From contig CANMKE010000001.1 of the NCBI GenBank assembly GCA_947498325.1, forward strand, positions 575,432 through 639,431: 64,000 nt of DNA. Reading direction: 5' to 3'. A program made the translations under genes and the position numbers. The DNA comes from an uncultured Persicobacter sp. (GTDB lineage: Bacteria; Bacteroidota; Bacteroidia; Cytophagales; Cyclobacteriaceae). Positions 55,168 to 64,000 of the stretch are shown here, piece by piece; position 1 is the stretch's first letter, and each line of letters opens with the position of its first letter. Below the pieces are notes generated by a model. That model had not been told where the DNA came from. It saw nothing but the letters and a program-made list of their open reading frames with translations, and ran no database searches.

Positions 55168-58100
55168 TTATTTTTGGTCTTCATCGGTAATGTCCCAACA
55201 AATACCCTGCAATTTAATGGGTTTGCCTTCTGGGCCTTCGAGAATTCTGGATTTAAAATAAACCCTTCTTTCCGCCTTATCGTTGGCACGGACAATTTTA
55301 TGCGTTCCCTCATAAATGTCCTCGGTTTGATCTATCTTCTCTATTTGTCGATTGTTGGCATTCACATACTCACGATCATCAGGGTGAAGTAGGGTGAGGT
55401 AGTCGGCATAACTTCCATTGAATTCATTAGGGCCATAACCGAAGATTTCCTCTGTAACCTGATCCCAGATGATGGTATCTTTTAAATCCCATTCAAAGAA
55501 ACCAACCCGATTTTCAGTGCTGACTACAGAAAGAAAATCTGATTTTAATTTCAGCTTTTCATGGTTCATCCACTTATCAGAAATATCTGAGCGCATGAGA
55601 GAAATCCATTTTACTTTTCCTTCCGCATTAAACTCAGGCGTAACATAAGTTTTTAGAATTTGAACTTCTAAATCTTTACTCGAGAAATCCTCAAGGGTCT
55701 CAAATACCACCTCTTTCTTCTGCTCAATCGCATTTTCAATTTGCTTTTTGCAGGTTGTCCAGTAACTATCAGAAAACAACTTTTCAGGATTACCTAATGG
55801 GATTTTTTGTTCATCATTACTGTATATAATGTTGAGTTCGCTGCTCAGAATAATACATTCAGCATTAACAGTTTTAAAGGCTTTTTCCAATAAAGATTCT
55901 GCCCCTTGCTGGGTGCTTAAACTGGAAACTTCCCGCCAAACACTGTTACTGTGTGAAACTTGTCCGTTTTCATCTAAAACGGGCTCTACACTTAATAGTA
56001 CAGGGACTGGGTAACCTTCCTTGGTTAGAACGGTGAGCTCCTCATTGTGTACCCTTTCATTTCTAATGAACTTATCGAAGCACTTTTTGGCGATGGCTCT
56101 GGAGGTCTCGGCATAAATATCTATCACCTGCATACCGATCACTTCTGCCTTACTTTTGTAGCCTAAGCGAGTGAAAAGCTTTTGGTTGACATTGGTAATT
56201 AAACCATTCGCGCCGACGCTCAATAGCATGTCAGGGCTCGATTCATAAAGCGCTTTGTACTGTTGTTTTTGTTCAGCTAACGACTGGCGGAGGGTATTTT
56301 CTTCCGTCAGGTCTTTAATGCTGAGCGAGTAGGCGCTGATTTGGTTGTCTTTATTAAATAAAATCGTGGGTTTAATCAGCACCTCAATATTCTCTGCTTC
56401 CGCATTGCTGTGTCTGGTGCGATAACTTTGATTAGCCCCATTGTTCGCCAAATTCTTAAACATTTCCCGCATGACTTTTTCCGATTCTTCGGAATAGATC
56501 GTCGAGATCGGCTTACCGATAATTTCAGCAGGCAAGAATTTGTAAATATCTTTGGCGGTTTCATTCCAACCCAGAATAGTGCCATCAAGATCCACCGTGA
56601 TTAAAGCATCACGGGTAACGTCAAGCAGTTTCTCCAGATTTTCATATTTGGAGTCCATTTCTTTGCTTTCGGTCACATTGATATAGGTGATCACGACCCC
56701 ATCTTTTTTGCCGTCAGAATCCACAAATGGCAGGATTCGCTGCAAGTACCATTGTCCGTCGTTGGTTTTTACCTCCGCCTGGCGAACTTTATGGGTCTCA
56801 CTAACCACCTTCACTTCATCTGTAATGGAAATCACTTCATTATCTACAAAATTGGAGGTAAAGTGAGTGATTGGTCGCCCGATATCATTTTCCTGCAAGT
56901 TGAATTGCTCACGGATCGAAGGCGTAATTTTCTTGATTCTATTGTCTGTATCGAGAAAGATAATACCGATTTCAGTACTTTTCAGGATATTGTCAATCTC
57001 TGCTTTCAGCGCACCAACCTCTTCCAGTTTAAGCTCATGCTCACTGTTTACGGTGTGCAACTCTTCATTCACCGACTGCAACTCTTCGTTGGTTCCCTGA
57101 AGCTCCTCATTGGCAGCCAGCAACTCTTCGTTAGTAGATTGTAATTCTTCATTACTGGTTTCTACCTGCTCAATAGTATTCTGAAGATCTTCTTTGGTGC
57201 GGGCGAGTTCTTCCTCAAGTTCAGAAAGTTTCTGCGTACGGTGCTGGTCACCCATTACATAATGGGTCTCGTCATCGGAGGTCGATAATTCCTGTACCGT
57301 GGTTTGCGGAATGAAGGTGACCAGTACCAGTTTTCGGCTCGTAATATTGGGCACTTCAAAAGGGCTTGCATAAACATCCACCGTCAGGACCTGGTCTTTG
57401 TGCGTGTACCTGATTTTCAGGTAAGCAACCTCCTGATTGTCCCTGAGGGCTTTTCTGCTGGCAGAACTTACGGCCATAGAAAGCTGGTTGGGTAACATTT
57501 TCAGTACATTGGTGCTGAAGCCCTCCTCTGGGAATTCTATAAAGTGGCGGAATTTCCCGATGGCATGAATGATATTGTAATTCTCATCGAGGTAAACGCC
57601 CGCAATGTCTAATTTTCTGGAAATGATGGAATTGAAAGACTCCGTCATTTTTTTCTCCACCGTCAGGTTTTTATCTCCTGCAGCAGTGCGCTGATTGATG
57701 GATCTGTTGATATTATGATAGGGAAGTTTATCGCTGGTCAATTGTCTGCTGGCTTCTTTATTGACATATATTCTGAATTTGCGATCGACCTCTGCAAACA
57801 CATCCTTCAGTTCGCCTACCGTTTCGGAAGAACCGAGCAAGAGGTAACCATTGAGTTTGAGGGCAAAATGCATCAGTCCGATGGCTTTGTTCTGCGCCGC
57901 AGTTTGCAAATAGATCAGCATGTTTCGGCAAACCACCAAGTCCATTTTATTGAATGGCGGATCTTTCAGAATATTGTGTTCCGAAAAGATGACCATTTTA
58001 CGAATGTTCTCGGCAATATTAAAGGTATCGCCTTGGCCGCGGAAATATTTCTTGATATAGGACTTGGGAATGTCGGCCACTGTGGAGAGGGGATAAACCC

Positions 58101-59208
58101 CCTTTCGGGCCACATCAAGGTGGAGTTTCTGAAGGTCAGTGGCGAAAATCTTCACATCGATTTGCAAACCGAGCGTGTCGAGTTCTTCACGAATGATCAT
58201 CGCCAATGTATAGGCTTCTTCTCCTGTACTACAACCCACGGACCAAATTTTGATCGATTCTCCAGAGGATTTTGCGCCCTTGATCAGGTTCGGTACAATT
58301 TCATCCTTAAAATAAGACCAAACAGCCTCATCACGAAAAAAGCGGGTAACGCCAATCAAAAATTCATTGACCAGTAAATCCACCTCATTGGAGTGCTGGT
58401 AAACGTAGGCCAGGTATTCTTTGGGCGTAGATTTCCCCACCATGCCCATGCGTCGGGAAATCCGGCGAATAAGCGTGGGTCTTTTATAGGAACTGAAATC
58501 CAGCGAGGACACATTACAAATGTGCGTCAGGATTTTGTCCAGGGAATTTTCATCGTTTAGCAATTGCTTCTCAGCACCGTCTTCACTTTTGGGCAACTGA
58601 ATCAGGTTCAGCATTTCACTTGCCAAGTCCTGAATAGGGAGGATGGTATCCGCCAGCCCCGTACTGATCGCACTTTTGGGCATGCCATCAAATTTGGCCT
58701 CCTCAGGATTTTGAACCATCACCATACCACCGGCCTCTTTGATCGTTCGCACGCCCTGAGTACCATCACTGCCCGAGCCAGAAAGAATCACGCCCACGGC
58801 GCGGTCTTTTTTGTCTGCGGCCAAGGAACGGAAAAATATATCAATTGGGAGGTGTGCTGCATCGAAGCCCAAAGGTTTATCGGACAACCACAGCCTGTTA
58901 TCGCTGATGGTCATATTTTTCTTTGGGGGAATCAGATAAATCGTGCGGGGAAGCACTTCCTCATCATCTCCTGCTTCTTTCACAGGAATGTCGGTGTTTT
59001 TAGCCAATAGCTCCGCCATCAGACTCTTATAATCTGGCGACAGGTGCTGAATGACCACAAAACTGTGCGGGCATTCCTTTGGCAGATGATCAAAAAACTC
59101 CTTAAGAACTTCCAGACCTCCAGCACTTGCGCCAATACCGATCACCTGGAAATCCTGAGGGTCGATTTCGTGTGGGACGTAGGATTTTTCTGTTTGGGTT
59201 TTGTTCAT
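55168..59208 (-). CDS. CheB-CheR fusion with coiled coil and multiple PAS domains, no kinase domain
   Basis: A 1346-residue cytoplasmic protein. Residues 20-205 are a CheB methylesterase with the full triad: Ser28 (GIGASAGG), His55 (VVIQHLSPDY) and Asp148 (GSGSDGTQG). Residues 215-485 are a CheR methyltransferase with SAM loop VGCSTGEEAYTLAM (323-336) and the conserved DLVVCRNMLIY. About 655-745 is a Glu/Leu-rich coiled coil (repeats of SNEELQSTNEELLAANEEL type). Five PAS or PAS-like domains (about 750-860, 870-985, 995-1110, 1115-1225, 1235-1340) follow, and the protein ends directly after the last PAS (ICWDITDEDQK). Such CheBR-PAS proteins usually continue into a histidine kinase; here that part is absent. 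No chemoreceptor gene is in the window. Confidence 0.92.
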   Translation of the reverse strand: MNKTQTEKSYVPHEIDPQDFQVIGIGASAGGLEVLKEFFDHLPKECPHSFVVIQHLSPDYKSLMAELLAKNTDIPVKEAGDDEEVLPRTIYLIPPKKNMTISDNRLWLSDKPLGFDAAHLPIDIFFRSLAADKKDRAVGVILSGSGSDGTQGVRTIKEAGGMVMVQNPEEAKFDGMPKSAISTGLADTILPIQDLASEMLNLIQLPKSEDGAEKQLLNDENSLDKILTHICNVSSLDFSSYKRPTLIRRISRRMGMVGKSTPKEYLAYVYQHSNEVDLLVNEFLIGVTRFFRDEAVWSYFKDEIVPNLIKGAKSSGESIKIWSVGCSTGEEAYTLAMIIREELDTLGLQIDVKIFATDLQKLHLDVARKGVYPLSTVADIPKSYIKKYFRGQGDTFNIAENIRKMVIFSEHNILKDPPFNKMDLVVCRNMLIYLQTAAQNKAIGLMHFALKLNGYLLLGSSETVGELKDVFAEVDRKFRIYVNKEASRQLTSDKLPYHNINRSINQRTAAGDKNLTVEKKMTESFNSIISRKLDIAGVYLDENYNIIHAIGKFRHFIEFPEEGFSTNVLKMLPNQLSMAVSSASRKALRDNQEVAYLKIRYTHKDQVLTVDVYASPFEVPNITSRKLVLVTFIPQTTVQELSTSDDETHYVMGDQHRTQKLSELEEELARTKEDLQNTIEQVETSNEELQSTNEELLAANEELQGTNEELQSVNEELHTVNSEHELKLEEVGALKAEIDNILKSTEIGIIFLDTDNRIKKITPSIREQFNLQENDIGRPITHFTSNFVDNEVISITDEVKVVSETHKVRQAEVKTNDGQWYLQRILPFVDSDGKKDGVVITYINVTESKEMDSKYENLEKLLDVTRDALITVDLDGTILGWNETAKDIYKFLPAEIIGKPISTIYSEESEKVMREMFKNLANNGANQSYRTRHSNAEAENIEVLIKPTILFNKDNQISAYSLSIKDLTEENTLRQSLAEQKQQYKALYESSPDMLLSVGANGLITNVNQKLFTRLGYKSKAEVIGMQVIDIYAETSRAIAKKCFDKFIRNERVHNEELTVLTKEGYPVPVLLSVEPVLDENGQVSHSNSVWREVSSLSTQQGAESLLEKAFKTVNAECIILSSELNIIYSNDEQKIPLGNPEKLFSDSYWTTCKKQIENAIEQKKEVVFETLEDFSSKDLEVQILKTYVTPEFNAEGKVKWISLMRSDISDKWMNHEKLKLKSDFLSVVSTENRVGFFEWDLKDTIIWDQVTEEIFGYGPNEFNGSYADYLTLLHPDDREYVNANNRQIEKIDQTEDIYEGTHKIVRANDKAERRVYFKSRILEGPEGKPIKLQGICWDITDEDQK

Positions 59209-59382
59209 GATCTATACTTTAATATTTTATTTTTATGATTATAGCCAATGTAATGAATTCATGTGAACATAGATAGTGTTTGGGCGATTATTGTTTTTAT
59301 GTAATAAAATGGTAGCTTTTAATTCACCTTGTTTGCTTTCTTTTAAAGACTTGATTACTTTGAAAGTACAACATCGAACTAT
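59209..59382. promoter_or_regulatory. Divergent promoter region of the CheBR/kinase locus
   Basis: 174 bases between the two divergent starts. On the plus strand TTTG (59332-59335) and TTACTTTG (59355-59362, one mismatch to TAnnTTTG) are 19 bases apart, 20 bases before the kinase ATG. On the minus side no clear box is visible. A 10-base palindrome ATGAATTCAT lies near 59255. Joint control of both genes is plausible. Confidence 0.45.
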
Positions 59383-62300
59383 ATGAACAGTCTTACAAAA
59401 CCGATATATACCATTGGCTTGGGTGCAAGCGCTGAAGGCGGGCAAGCCGTAGAAAAGTTCATTCTCGCATTGCCAGCATCGTTTTCTGATATGTTGATTG
59501 TCGTACAAAATTTGCCGACCCATCAGCAAACGGACCTGGCAGACAAACTGACGGAGATCAGTAAATTTCCTGTAGCGATTGCCGAGGATGGTACAAAACT
59601 TAAAATCGGTCATGTGTATGTATGTCCTGTCGGTAAATTTGCCAAAATTGAAGGGGCTTCTCTGCGTTTGTTTTCTGCTGATCTTGGGCAATATAAGCAC
59701 CCTATCGATGAGTTTTTCACCTCATTGGCAGAGGAGAAAAAGCGGTCAGCCGTAGGGATACTCATGGCCAGCCATAGTGAAGATGGCGCAAAAGGACTGC
59801 AGGCGGTAAAGCACCACGGCGGCCTCACGATTGGTGCGGCTATAGCTGAAAATGTAGCGGTGGAAACGGATTTGTTGATGACGCAAAATGATGCCAATAG
59901 TGATGATGGTGCGCTTGATGTTGACCAAATCATGTCTTTCCTTGAAACGCATCGAGGGCAAGAGGTAGTGGATCGTTCGATCAGTTATTCTGAGAATTTG
60001 GAACTGCTTCATCTTCTTAAAATAATTATAGATGAAATCAGTATAGAGGGGGGAGTAACCATTGAGGAGTTATTGGGATGCCTGAAGGAGCGTAAGAAAA
60101 GCCTCTCTTACCGAGTGAACTCCAACTACAGAAAGTATGTAATGAGCCACCCCGATGAGGTGGGCTTTATTGGCCGCCTAATCAAGGAACGCGCCTGTGC
60201 CAAGCTGAATAGGATTAACAGTTATAATTTCTCAACACTGATCGATCATTGGTTCAGGAATTTTGAAGGGCATCAGATGAAAGTCTGGATTTTGGGCATT
60301 ACAGATTCGTGGGTGATTTTTCAGTTTGCCATTGCCATGTACAGGGCAAATCAACGTCGACGAATCCCGCTTAATTACAAGATCTTTATTTCAGATCATG
60401 ATACAGATAAGTTATTTAAAGTTAATCTGAATAAGCTTTATAGTCAGGATGTTTTAGGGCTGAATGTTTCAGATTTCAAGGACTATTTTGACTTTGGAAG
60501 ACATCGGTTAATCCTAAAAAAAGAGGTGGCCTCCACGCTGTTTTTCAACACCAATCAGTTGGGGATTGATGCGCCTTTGAGCAATCTGGATGCCGTGGTA
60601 TGTAACTTTAAGTTATCCAAAATGCCTGCGGTTCAATATCAGTTTGCCGTAAAATCGCTGGAGTTTGCCCTAAAAAAAGGGGCTTATTTTTATATGAGTG
60701 TAGAAGACAAAAGCTTTTTAGCTCAGCCTTTGGGTGGCTTTAAAACTTTGCATAAGGTTTTTAAGCGGCTTGAACTCTATCGGGTGGCAGGGGTAAACCA
60801 TAACCCGACGGGAGAGCCTGTTGATAAAGACAAATTGCTGGACAGATATATAGAAACGCTGAATATTGATGCACATGAAAAGTTAAATCAATGGTTTCAG
60901 GAAGAGTTCCCAAAAGTCATAAATGTAGGTATAAGTTATTTTTCATCTTCTGTTGAATTAATTAAGTTTAATAACTCTTTTCAGGAATATTTCCCGAATT
61001 TTAAATTTTTTCCTGGGAAGAAAATCAATCACTTTTTCCCTCCAAACTTACTTGAAATCCTCTTTTTGCAGTTGGAGGCATTGAGCGAAGAGGAGGATCA
61101 GAAATTTATTTCTCACGCCATGATTAACCATCAGGCGACGGACATCTACCTGAAAGCATTTTTTAATGATGGTAAACTATTGAGTTTTATCATTTGTATT
61201 ATGCCAACCACATTAAGTAAAAACAGTGTGGCAGCAATGGACCTCAATAAGCATGGAGATTACATGCATCAAGTATTGAGGGATGAGTTGTTTGAAACCC
61301 AGTTGAGTGCGGACATTATCCGAAAGGAGGCACAAAAGGCTTCCACGGAATTGCATGAGGTCAACGAAAAATTATTACTGTCCAATGAGGAGTTTCAGAC
61401 CGCCAATGAAGAATTACAAAGCCTGAATGCGGAACTGATGACCGTGAATTCGGAATTCCATGATCAGAATCTGGAGCTTCGGCAACTGAATGCCGATATG
61501 TTGAGTCTGATGCGGAACAGTAATATCGGGACGGTTTTTCTGGATGGGGAACTGGAGATCAAGCGTTACTCACCGCTGATGGAGCAGTTTTTCGGGATTC
61601 AGAAATCGGATTTGGGCAGGTGTTATGAGGATTTGGCCGCTTTGCATAAAGCTTTGGGATTGCGATCCTTCTTGTATGGTATTATTTCGTCGAGGGAGGT
61701 TTATGAAGATGAAATTCAGTTAGAAAACAAAAAATGGTACCTACGTAAGGTTTGCCCAAGTATTAACGAATATAGTGTAGCGGAAGGAGTTGTTGTTACT
61801 TTTATTGATATTGATGAACTTAAAAAGGAGCAAAGTAAGGTACAGGCAAAGGAGAAAAAGTTGTCCTCTTTGATCTCTGCGACCTCTACCTGTTTCACGA
61901 CGGTAGATTTGCACGGACGCATTACTTTTTGCAATAAAAATATTTGGAATAATAATCAGCGGCATTTAATGGGCTTGAACTTTATAGAAGTGGTAGAGGA
62001 TTTACAGATTGTAGATTTGCCTTTTCTTTTCAAAAAAGTCAATTTGACAGGCCAAAACTTCACCTTTGATCATCATTTTGATCATCGTTTATATGGAGTG
62101 AAGCATTATACCAATGTGATTTCTCCTGTTATAGTGGGAGGGCATATTTTGGAGTATTCGATTATCAGTACTGATATTACGGAAATTATTGAAGCCAAAA
62201 CACAGCTGGAAAGTTCGAATGCAGATCTGGAACGATTTGCCTATATCGCCTCGCATGATTTGCAAGAACCTTTACGTACCATTATTAATTTTGCAAAATT

Positions 62301-62901
62301 AATAGAAAAAAATGAAGATATAGCTGATAATGCCGAACTTAAGCAATACCTTTCCTTTATTGATCAGGCTTCTGCCCGAATGAGCGATCAGGTGCAGGGA
62401 TTGTTGGAACATTCCCGAATTGGGCGTAAACGCGCTTATGCAGAAGTGGATTTGGTGGAAATGATTCAGGAGGCCGAATCGGACCTTTCTTTGAAGATTG
62501 CTGAAACTCAGGCCGAGATTACTTACCCCGAATCTTCGGTTGTTATTTGGGGGAGCGGGATTGAGGTTAAGTTACTCTTTCAGAACTTATTGAATAACGC
62601 CATCAAGTTCAGAAAGAAAGATGTTTACCCTCGAATACAAATTGACGTGAAGAATTATGCTTCCTATGTTGAAGTGTTTGTAAAGGATAACGGCATTGGA
62701 ATAGCAGAAAAATATCACGAAAAAATCTTTATGATTTTTCAGCGCTTACATAATCGAGCAGACTATGAGGGGACAGGCATTGGTTTGGCTTATTGTAAGA
62801 AAATTGTTGAATCGCATGGAGGAAAAATAAGCGTAGTGTCAGATGGTGAAACGGGAAGTACCTTTATTTTCACCTTACCTAAATATATAAATAATGCATG
62901 A
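59383..62901 (+). CDS. Histidine kinase with degenerate CheB and CheR domains and PAS domains
   Basis: A 1172-residue homologue of the divergent CheBR protein. The CheB-like domain (about 5-190) keeps Ser16 (GLGASAEGG, with an insertion) and Asp134 (SHSEDGAKG), but the catalytic His is Asn43 (VVQNLP). The CheR-like domain (about 205-480) has lost the SAM loop (WILGITDSWVIFQFAIAMYR in its place) and the CRNMLIY motif (CNFKLSK). Both are therefore probably inactive. A PAS-like region (about 500-630), a coiled coil (NEEFQTANEELQSLNAELMT) and two PAS domains follow. The kinase is intact: H-box YIASHDLQEPLR (His958), N-box LFQNLLNNAIKFR, G1 VKDNGIGIAE and G2 GTGIGLAYCKKIV. Its stop overlaps the response regulator start by eight bases. 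Confidence 0.9.
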   Translation: MNSLTKPIYTIGLGASAEGGQAVEKFILALPASFSDMLIVVQNLPTHQQTDLADKLTEISKFPVAIAEDGTKLKIGHVYVCPVGKFAKIEGASLRLFSADLGQYKHPIDEFFTSLAEEKKRSAVGILMASHSEDGAKGLQAVKHHGGLTIGAAIAENVAVETDLLMTQNDANSDDGALDVDQIMSFLETHRGQEVVDRSISYSENLELLHLLKIIIDEISIEGGVTIEELLGCLKERKKSLSYRVNSNYRKYVMSHPDEVGFIGRLIKERACAKLNRINSYNFSTLIDHWFRNFEGHQMKVWILGITDSWVIFQFAIAMYRANQRRRIPLNYKIFISDHDTDKLFKVNLNKLYSQDVLGLNVSDFKDYFDFGRHRLILKKEVASTLFFNTNQLGIDAPLSNLDAVVCNFKLSKMPAVQYQFAVKSLEFALKKGAYFYMSVEDKSFLAQPLGGFKTLHKVFKRLELYRVAGVNHNPTGEPVDKDKLLDRYIETLNIDAHEKLNQWFQEEFPKVINVGISYFSSSVELIKFNNSFQEYFPNFKFFPGKKINHFFPPNLLEILFLQLEALSEEEDQKFISHAMINHQATDIYLKAFFNDGKLLSFIICIMPTTLSKNSVAAMDLNKHGDYMHQVLRDELFETQLSADIIRKEAQKASTELHEVNEKLLLSNEEFQTANEELQSLNAELMTVNSEFHDQNLELRQLNADMLSLMRNSNIGTVFLDGELEIKRYSPLMEQFFGIQKSDLGRCYEDLAALHKALGLRSFLYGIISSREVYEDEIQLENKKWYLRKVCPSINEYSVAEGVVVTFIDIDELKKEQSKVQAKEKKLSSLISATSTCFTTVDLHGRITFCNKNIWNNNQRHLMGLNFIEVVEDLQIVDLPFLFKKVNLTGQNFTFDHHFDHRLYGVKHYTNVISPVIVGGHILEYSIISTDITEIIEAKTQLESSNADLERFAYIASHDLQEPLRTIINFAKLIEKNEDIADNAELKQYLSFIDQASARMSDQVQGLLEHSRIGRKRAYAEVDLVEMIQEAESDLSLKIAETQAEITYPESSVVIWGSGIEVKLLFQNLLNNAIKFRKKDVYPRIQIDVKNYASYVEVFVKDNGIGIAEKYHEKIFMIFQRLHNRADYEGTGIGLAYCKKIVESHGGKISVVSDGETGSTFIFTLPKYINNA

Positions 62902-63304
62902 TCTAATTAGAAGTGTGTTTCTGGTGGATGATAACCCAGCAGATAATTTTTATCATTCCATCGTGATAAAGAAAACAGGCTTTGATGGGGATATTGTCAC
63001 ACTTTTAAACGGAGAGGAATTAATTAACGAGTTAAAAGATATTTTGCTGACCAAGCGAGAGCTCCCTGATTTAATTTTCATGGATATAAATATGCCACGG
63101 ATGTCGGCTTGGGATGTATTGGACGAATTGCGCTTGATGCAAGAAGAATACCCGATTGATGTTTGCATTTTTTTACTCACCACCAGCAGAAGTTATTCCG
63201 ATGTTCGGAAATCAAAGGACTATCAGATGGTCAAGAAATTGATCAACAAACCAATAGGAGAGCAGGATTTTGTGAGTGCAATTAATGCTAAATTGCACTT
63301 GTAG
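62894..63304 (+). CDS. Single-domain response regulator (CheY/Rcp1-like receiver)
   Basis: A 136-residue receiver with the acidic pair VDDNP, the phospho-acceptor Asp64 (LIFMDINMP), the Thr switch in FLLTTS and the conserved Lys120-Pro in INKPIG. There is no output domain. It overlaps the kinase gene by eight bases, so it is almost surely the phosphorylation partner of that kinase. The sequence resembles Rcp1-type receivers that follow PAS or phytochrome kinases. The downstream effector is not encoded nearby; a 157-bp repeat array begins about 20 bases after the stop. Confidence 0.93.
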   Translation: MHDLIRSVFLVDDNPADNFYHSIVIKKTGFDGDIVTLLNGEELINELKDILLTKRELPDLIFMDINMPRMSAWDVLDELRLMQEEYPIDVCIFLLTTSRSYSDVRKSKDYQMVKKLINKPIGEQDFVSAINAKLHL

Positions 63305-63326
63305 TTTTCTTGGTCAGCATCACGAT

Positions 63327-64000
63327 CGGGACGTTCACGACAGATTTTATCGAAACTCATATTCCCTTCAATTAACAAAAGGTTATGGTTTACCTGATTA
63401 GCTGTTATACAAATCAATAGGGGGTCTCTATCGCGAGACTCCGTCTCGTGATTAGTAGCGGGTTTAATTGTTGTTATTAAGGGTTGGACGCTCGCAACAG
63501 ATTTTATTGAAACTCATATTCCCTTCAATTAACAAAAGGTTATGGTTTGCCCGATCAGCTGTTATAAAAATCAATAGTGGTTCTCTATGGCGAGACTCCG
63601 TCTTGTGATTAGTTATGGGTTTATTTGTTGTTATCAATATCGGGACGCTCGCGACAGATTTTATTGAAGCTCATACTTTCTTCAATTTACCAATGGTTAT
63701 GGATTGCCCATTCAGCTGTTATACAAATCAATAGGGTCCTCTATCGCGAGACTCCGTCTCGTGATTATTAGCGGGTTTATTTGTTGTTATCAATATCGGG
63801 ACGCTCGCGACAGATTTTATTGAAACTCATATTCCCTTCAATTAACAAAAGGTTATGGTTTGCCCGATCAGCTGTTATACAAATCAATAGTGGTTCTCTA
63901 TCGCGAGACTCCGTCTCGTGATTAGTTGTGGGTTTAATTGTTGTTATCAATATCGGGACGCTCGCGACAGATTTTATTGAAGCTCATACTTTCTTCAATT
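63327..64000. repeat. Tandem array of 157-bp units containing the CGAGAC hairpin, continuing past the window
   Basis: The motif CGGGACG (TTGGACG in unit 2) recurs at 63327, 63484, 63641, 63797 and 63954 (spacings 157, 157, 156, 157). Each complete unit has GACAGATTTTATTGAARCTC, a CAGCTGTTATACAAATCAAT segment and the hairpin TCTATCGCGAGACTCCGTCT followed by CGTGATTA. Units 3 and 5 share a variant (GAAGCTCATACTTTCTTC) against units 1, 2 and 4 (GAAACTCATATTCCCTTC), a higher-order pattern of about 313 bases. Unit 2 has a mutated stem (GGCGAGAC / GTCTTGTG). No frame stays open across the units. It is cut by the window end. Confidence 0.85.

Noticed and set aside
59383..60000. Active CheB methylesterase in the plus-strand kinase
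   Set aside because: The catalytic His is replaced by Asn43 and the GASAGG loop carries an insertion, so activity is unlikely.
63327..64000. CRISPR or rRNA/tRNA array at the window end
   Set aside because: The 157-bp units are alike over their whole length, have no unique spacers and do not fold into a cloverleaf.

Overview
This 64 kb window looks like a chromosome segment from a marine-type Bacteroidota, probably of the Cytophagales/Flammeovirga-Persicobacter kind; the lineage is an inference. The supporting features are SusC/SusD proteins, several proteins with type IX secretion (T9SS) C-terminal sorting domains, BACON domains, Bacteroidota-type promoters (TTTG / TAnnTTTG), starts without a clear Shine-Dalgarno sequence, and DUF4421 and membrane-AraC families. 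I found no rRNA or tRNA gene, no CRISPR array and no intact transposase.

Layout. 1-6.4 kb: the 3' part of a very large secreted subtilisin-like protease. 6.5-8.0 kb: a small redoxin convergent with a DUF4421 protein. 8.0-11.7 kb: a long AT-rich leader and adhE. 11.7-17.3 kb: small genes (PD-(D/E)XK nuclease remnant, conserved hypothetical plus GNAT pair, beta-barrel, DoxX, lipoprotein), a 390-bp fold-back MITE-like element and a 1.6 kb gap. 17.3-22.4 kb: an orphan PAS-DHp protein, then an ABC permease/M1 aminopeptidase fusion with its ATPase. 23.0-51.6 kb: a polysaccharide-utilisation region. It holds a GH92 mannosidase, two clan GH-A hydrolases and a sulfatase in one operon, then a second sulfatase, a lipoprotein, two giant paralogous beta-propeller/BACON/InlB-repeat proteins, and SusC-SusD-TIG protein. 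51.7-55.0 kb: a J-domain coiled-coil protein, a membrane AraC regulator and an HxlR regulator. 55.1-63.3 kb: a divergent signalling locus with CheB-CheR-PAS on one side and, on the other, a CheB/CheR-derived histidine kinase with a response regulator. 63.3-64.0 kb: a 157-bp tandem repeat array running off the window.

How the genes work together. The polysaccharide region suggests uptake of a sulfated, probably mannose-containing glycan. T9SS-secreted hydrolase and propeller proteins would act or bind at the surface, SusCD would import, and the lipoprotein sulfatases and GH92 would finish degradation. The substrate is inferred from family membership only.

The most unusual items are these. (1) The divergent CheB-CheR pair: one protein keeps the CheB triad and the CheR SAM loop but has no kinase, while the other has lost the CheB His and the SAM loop yet carries an intact kinase and a coupled receiver. 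(2) A family of short perfect hairpins (core CGAGACTCCGTCTCG) organised as two different tandem arrays at 38.5 kb and 63.3 kb, with a diverged single copy at 11.7 kb. (3) The nested-palindrome element at 14.5 kb.
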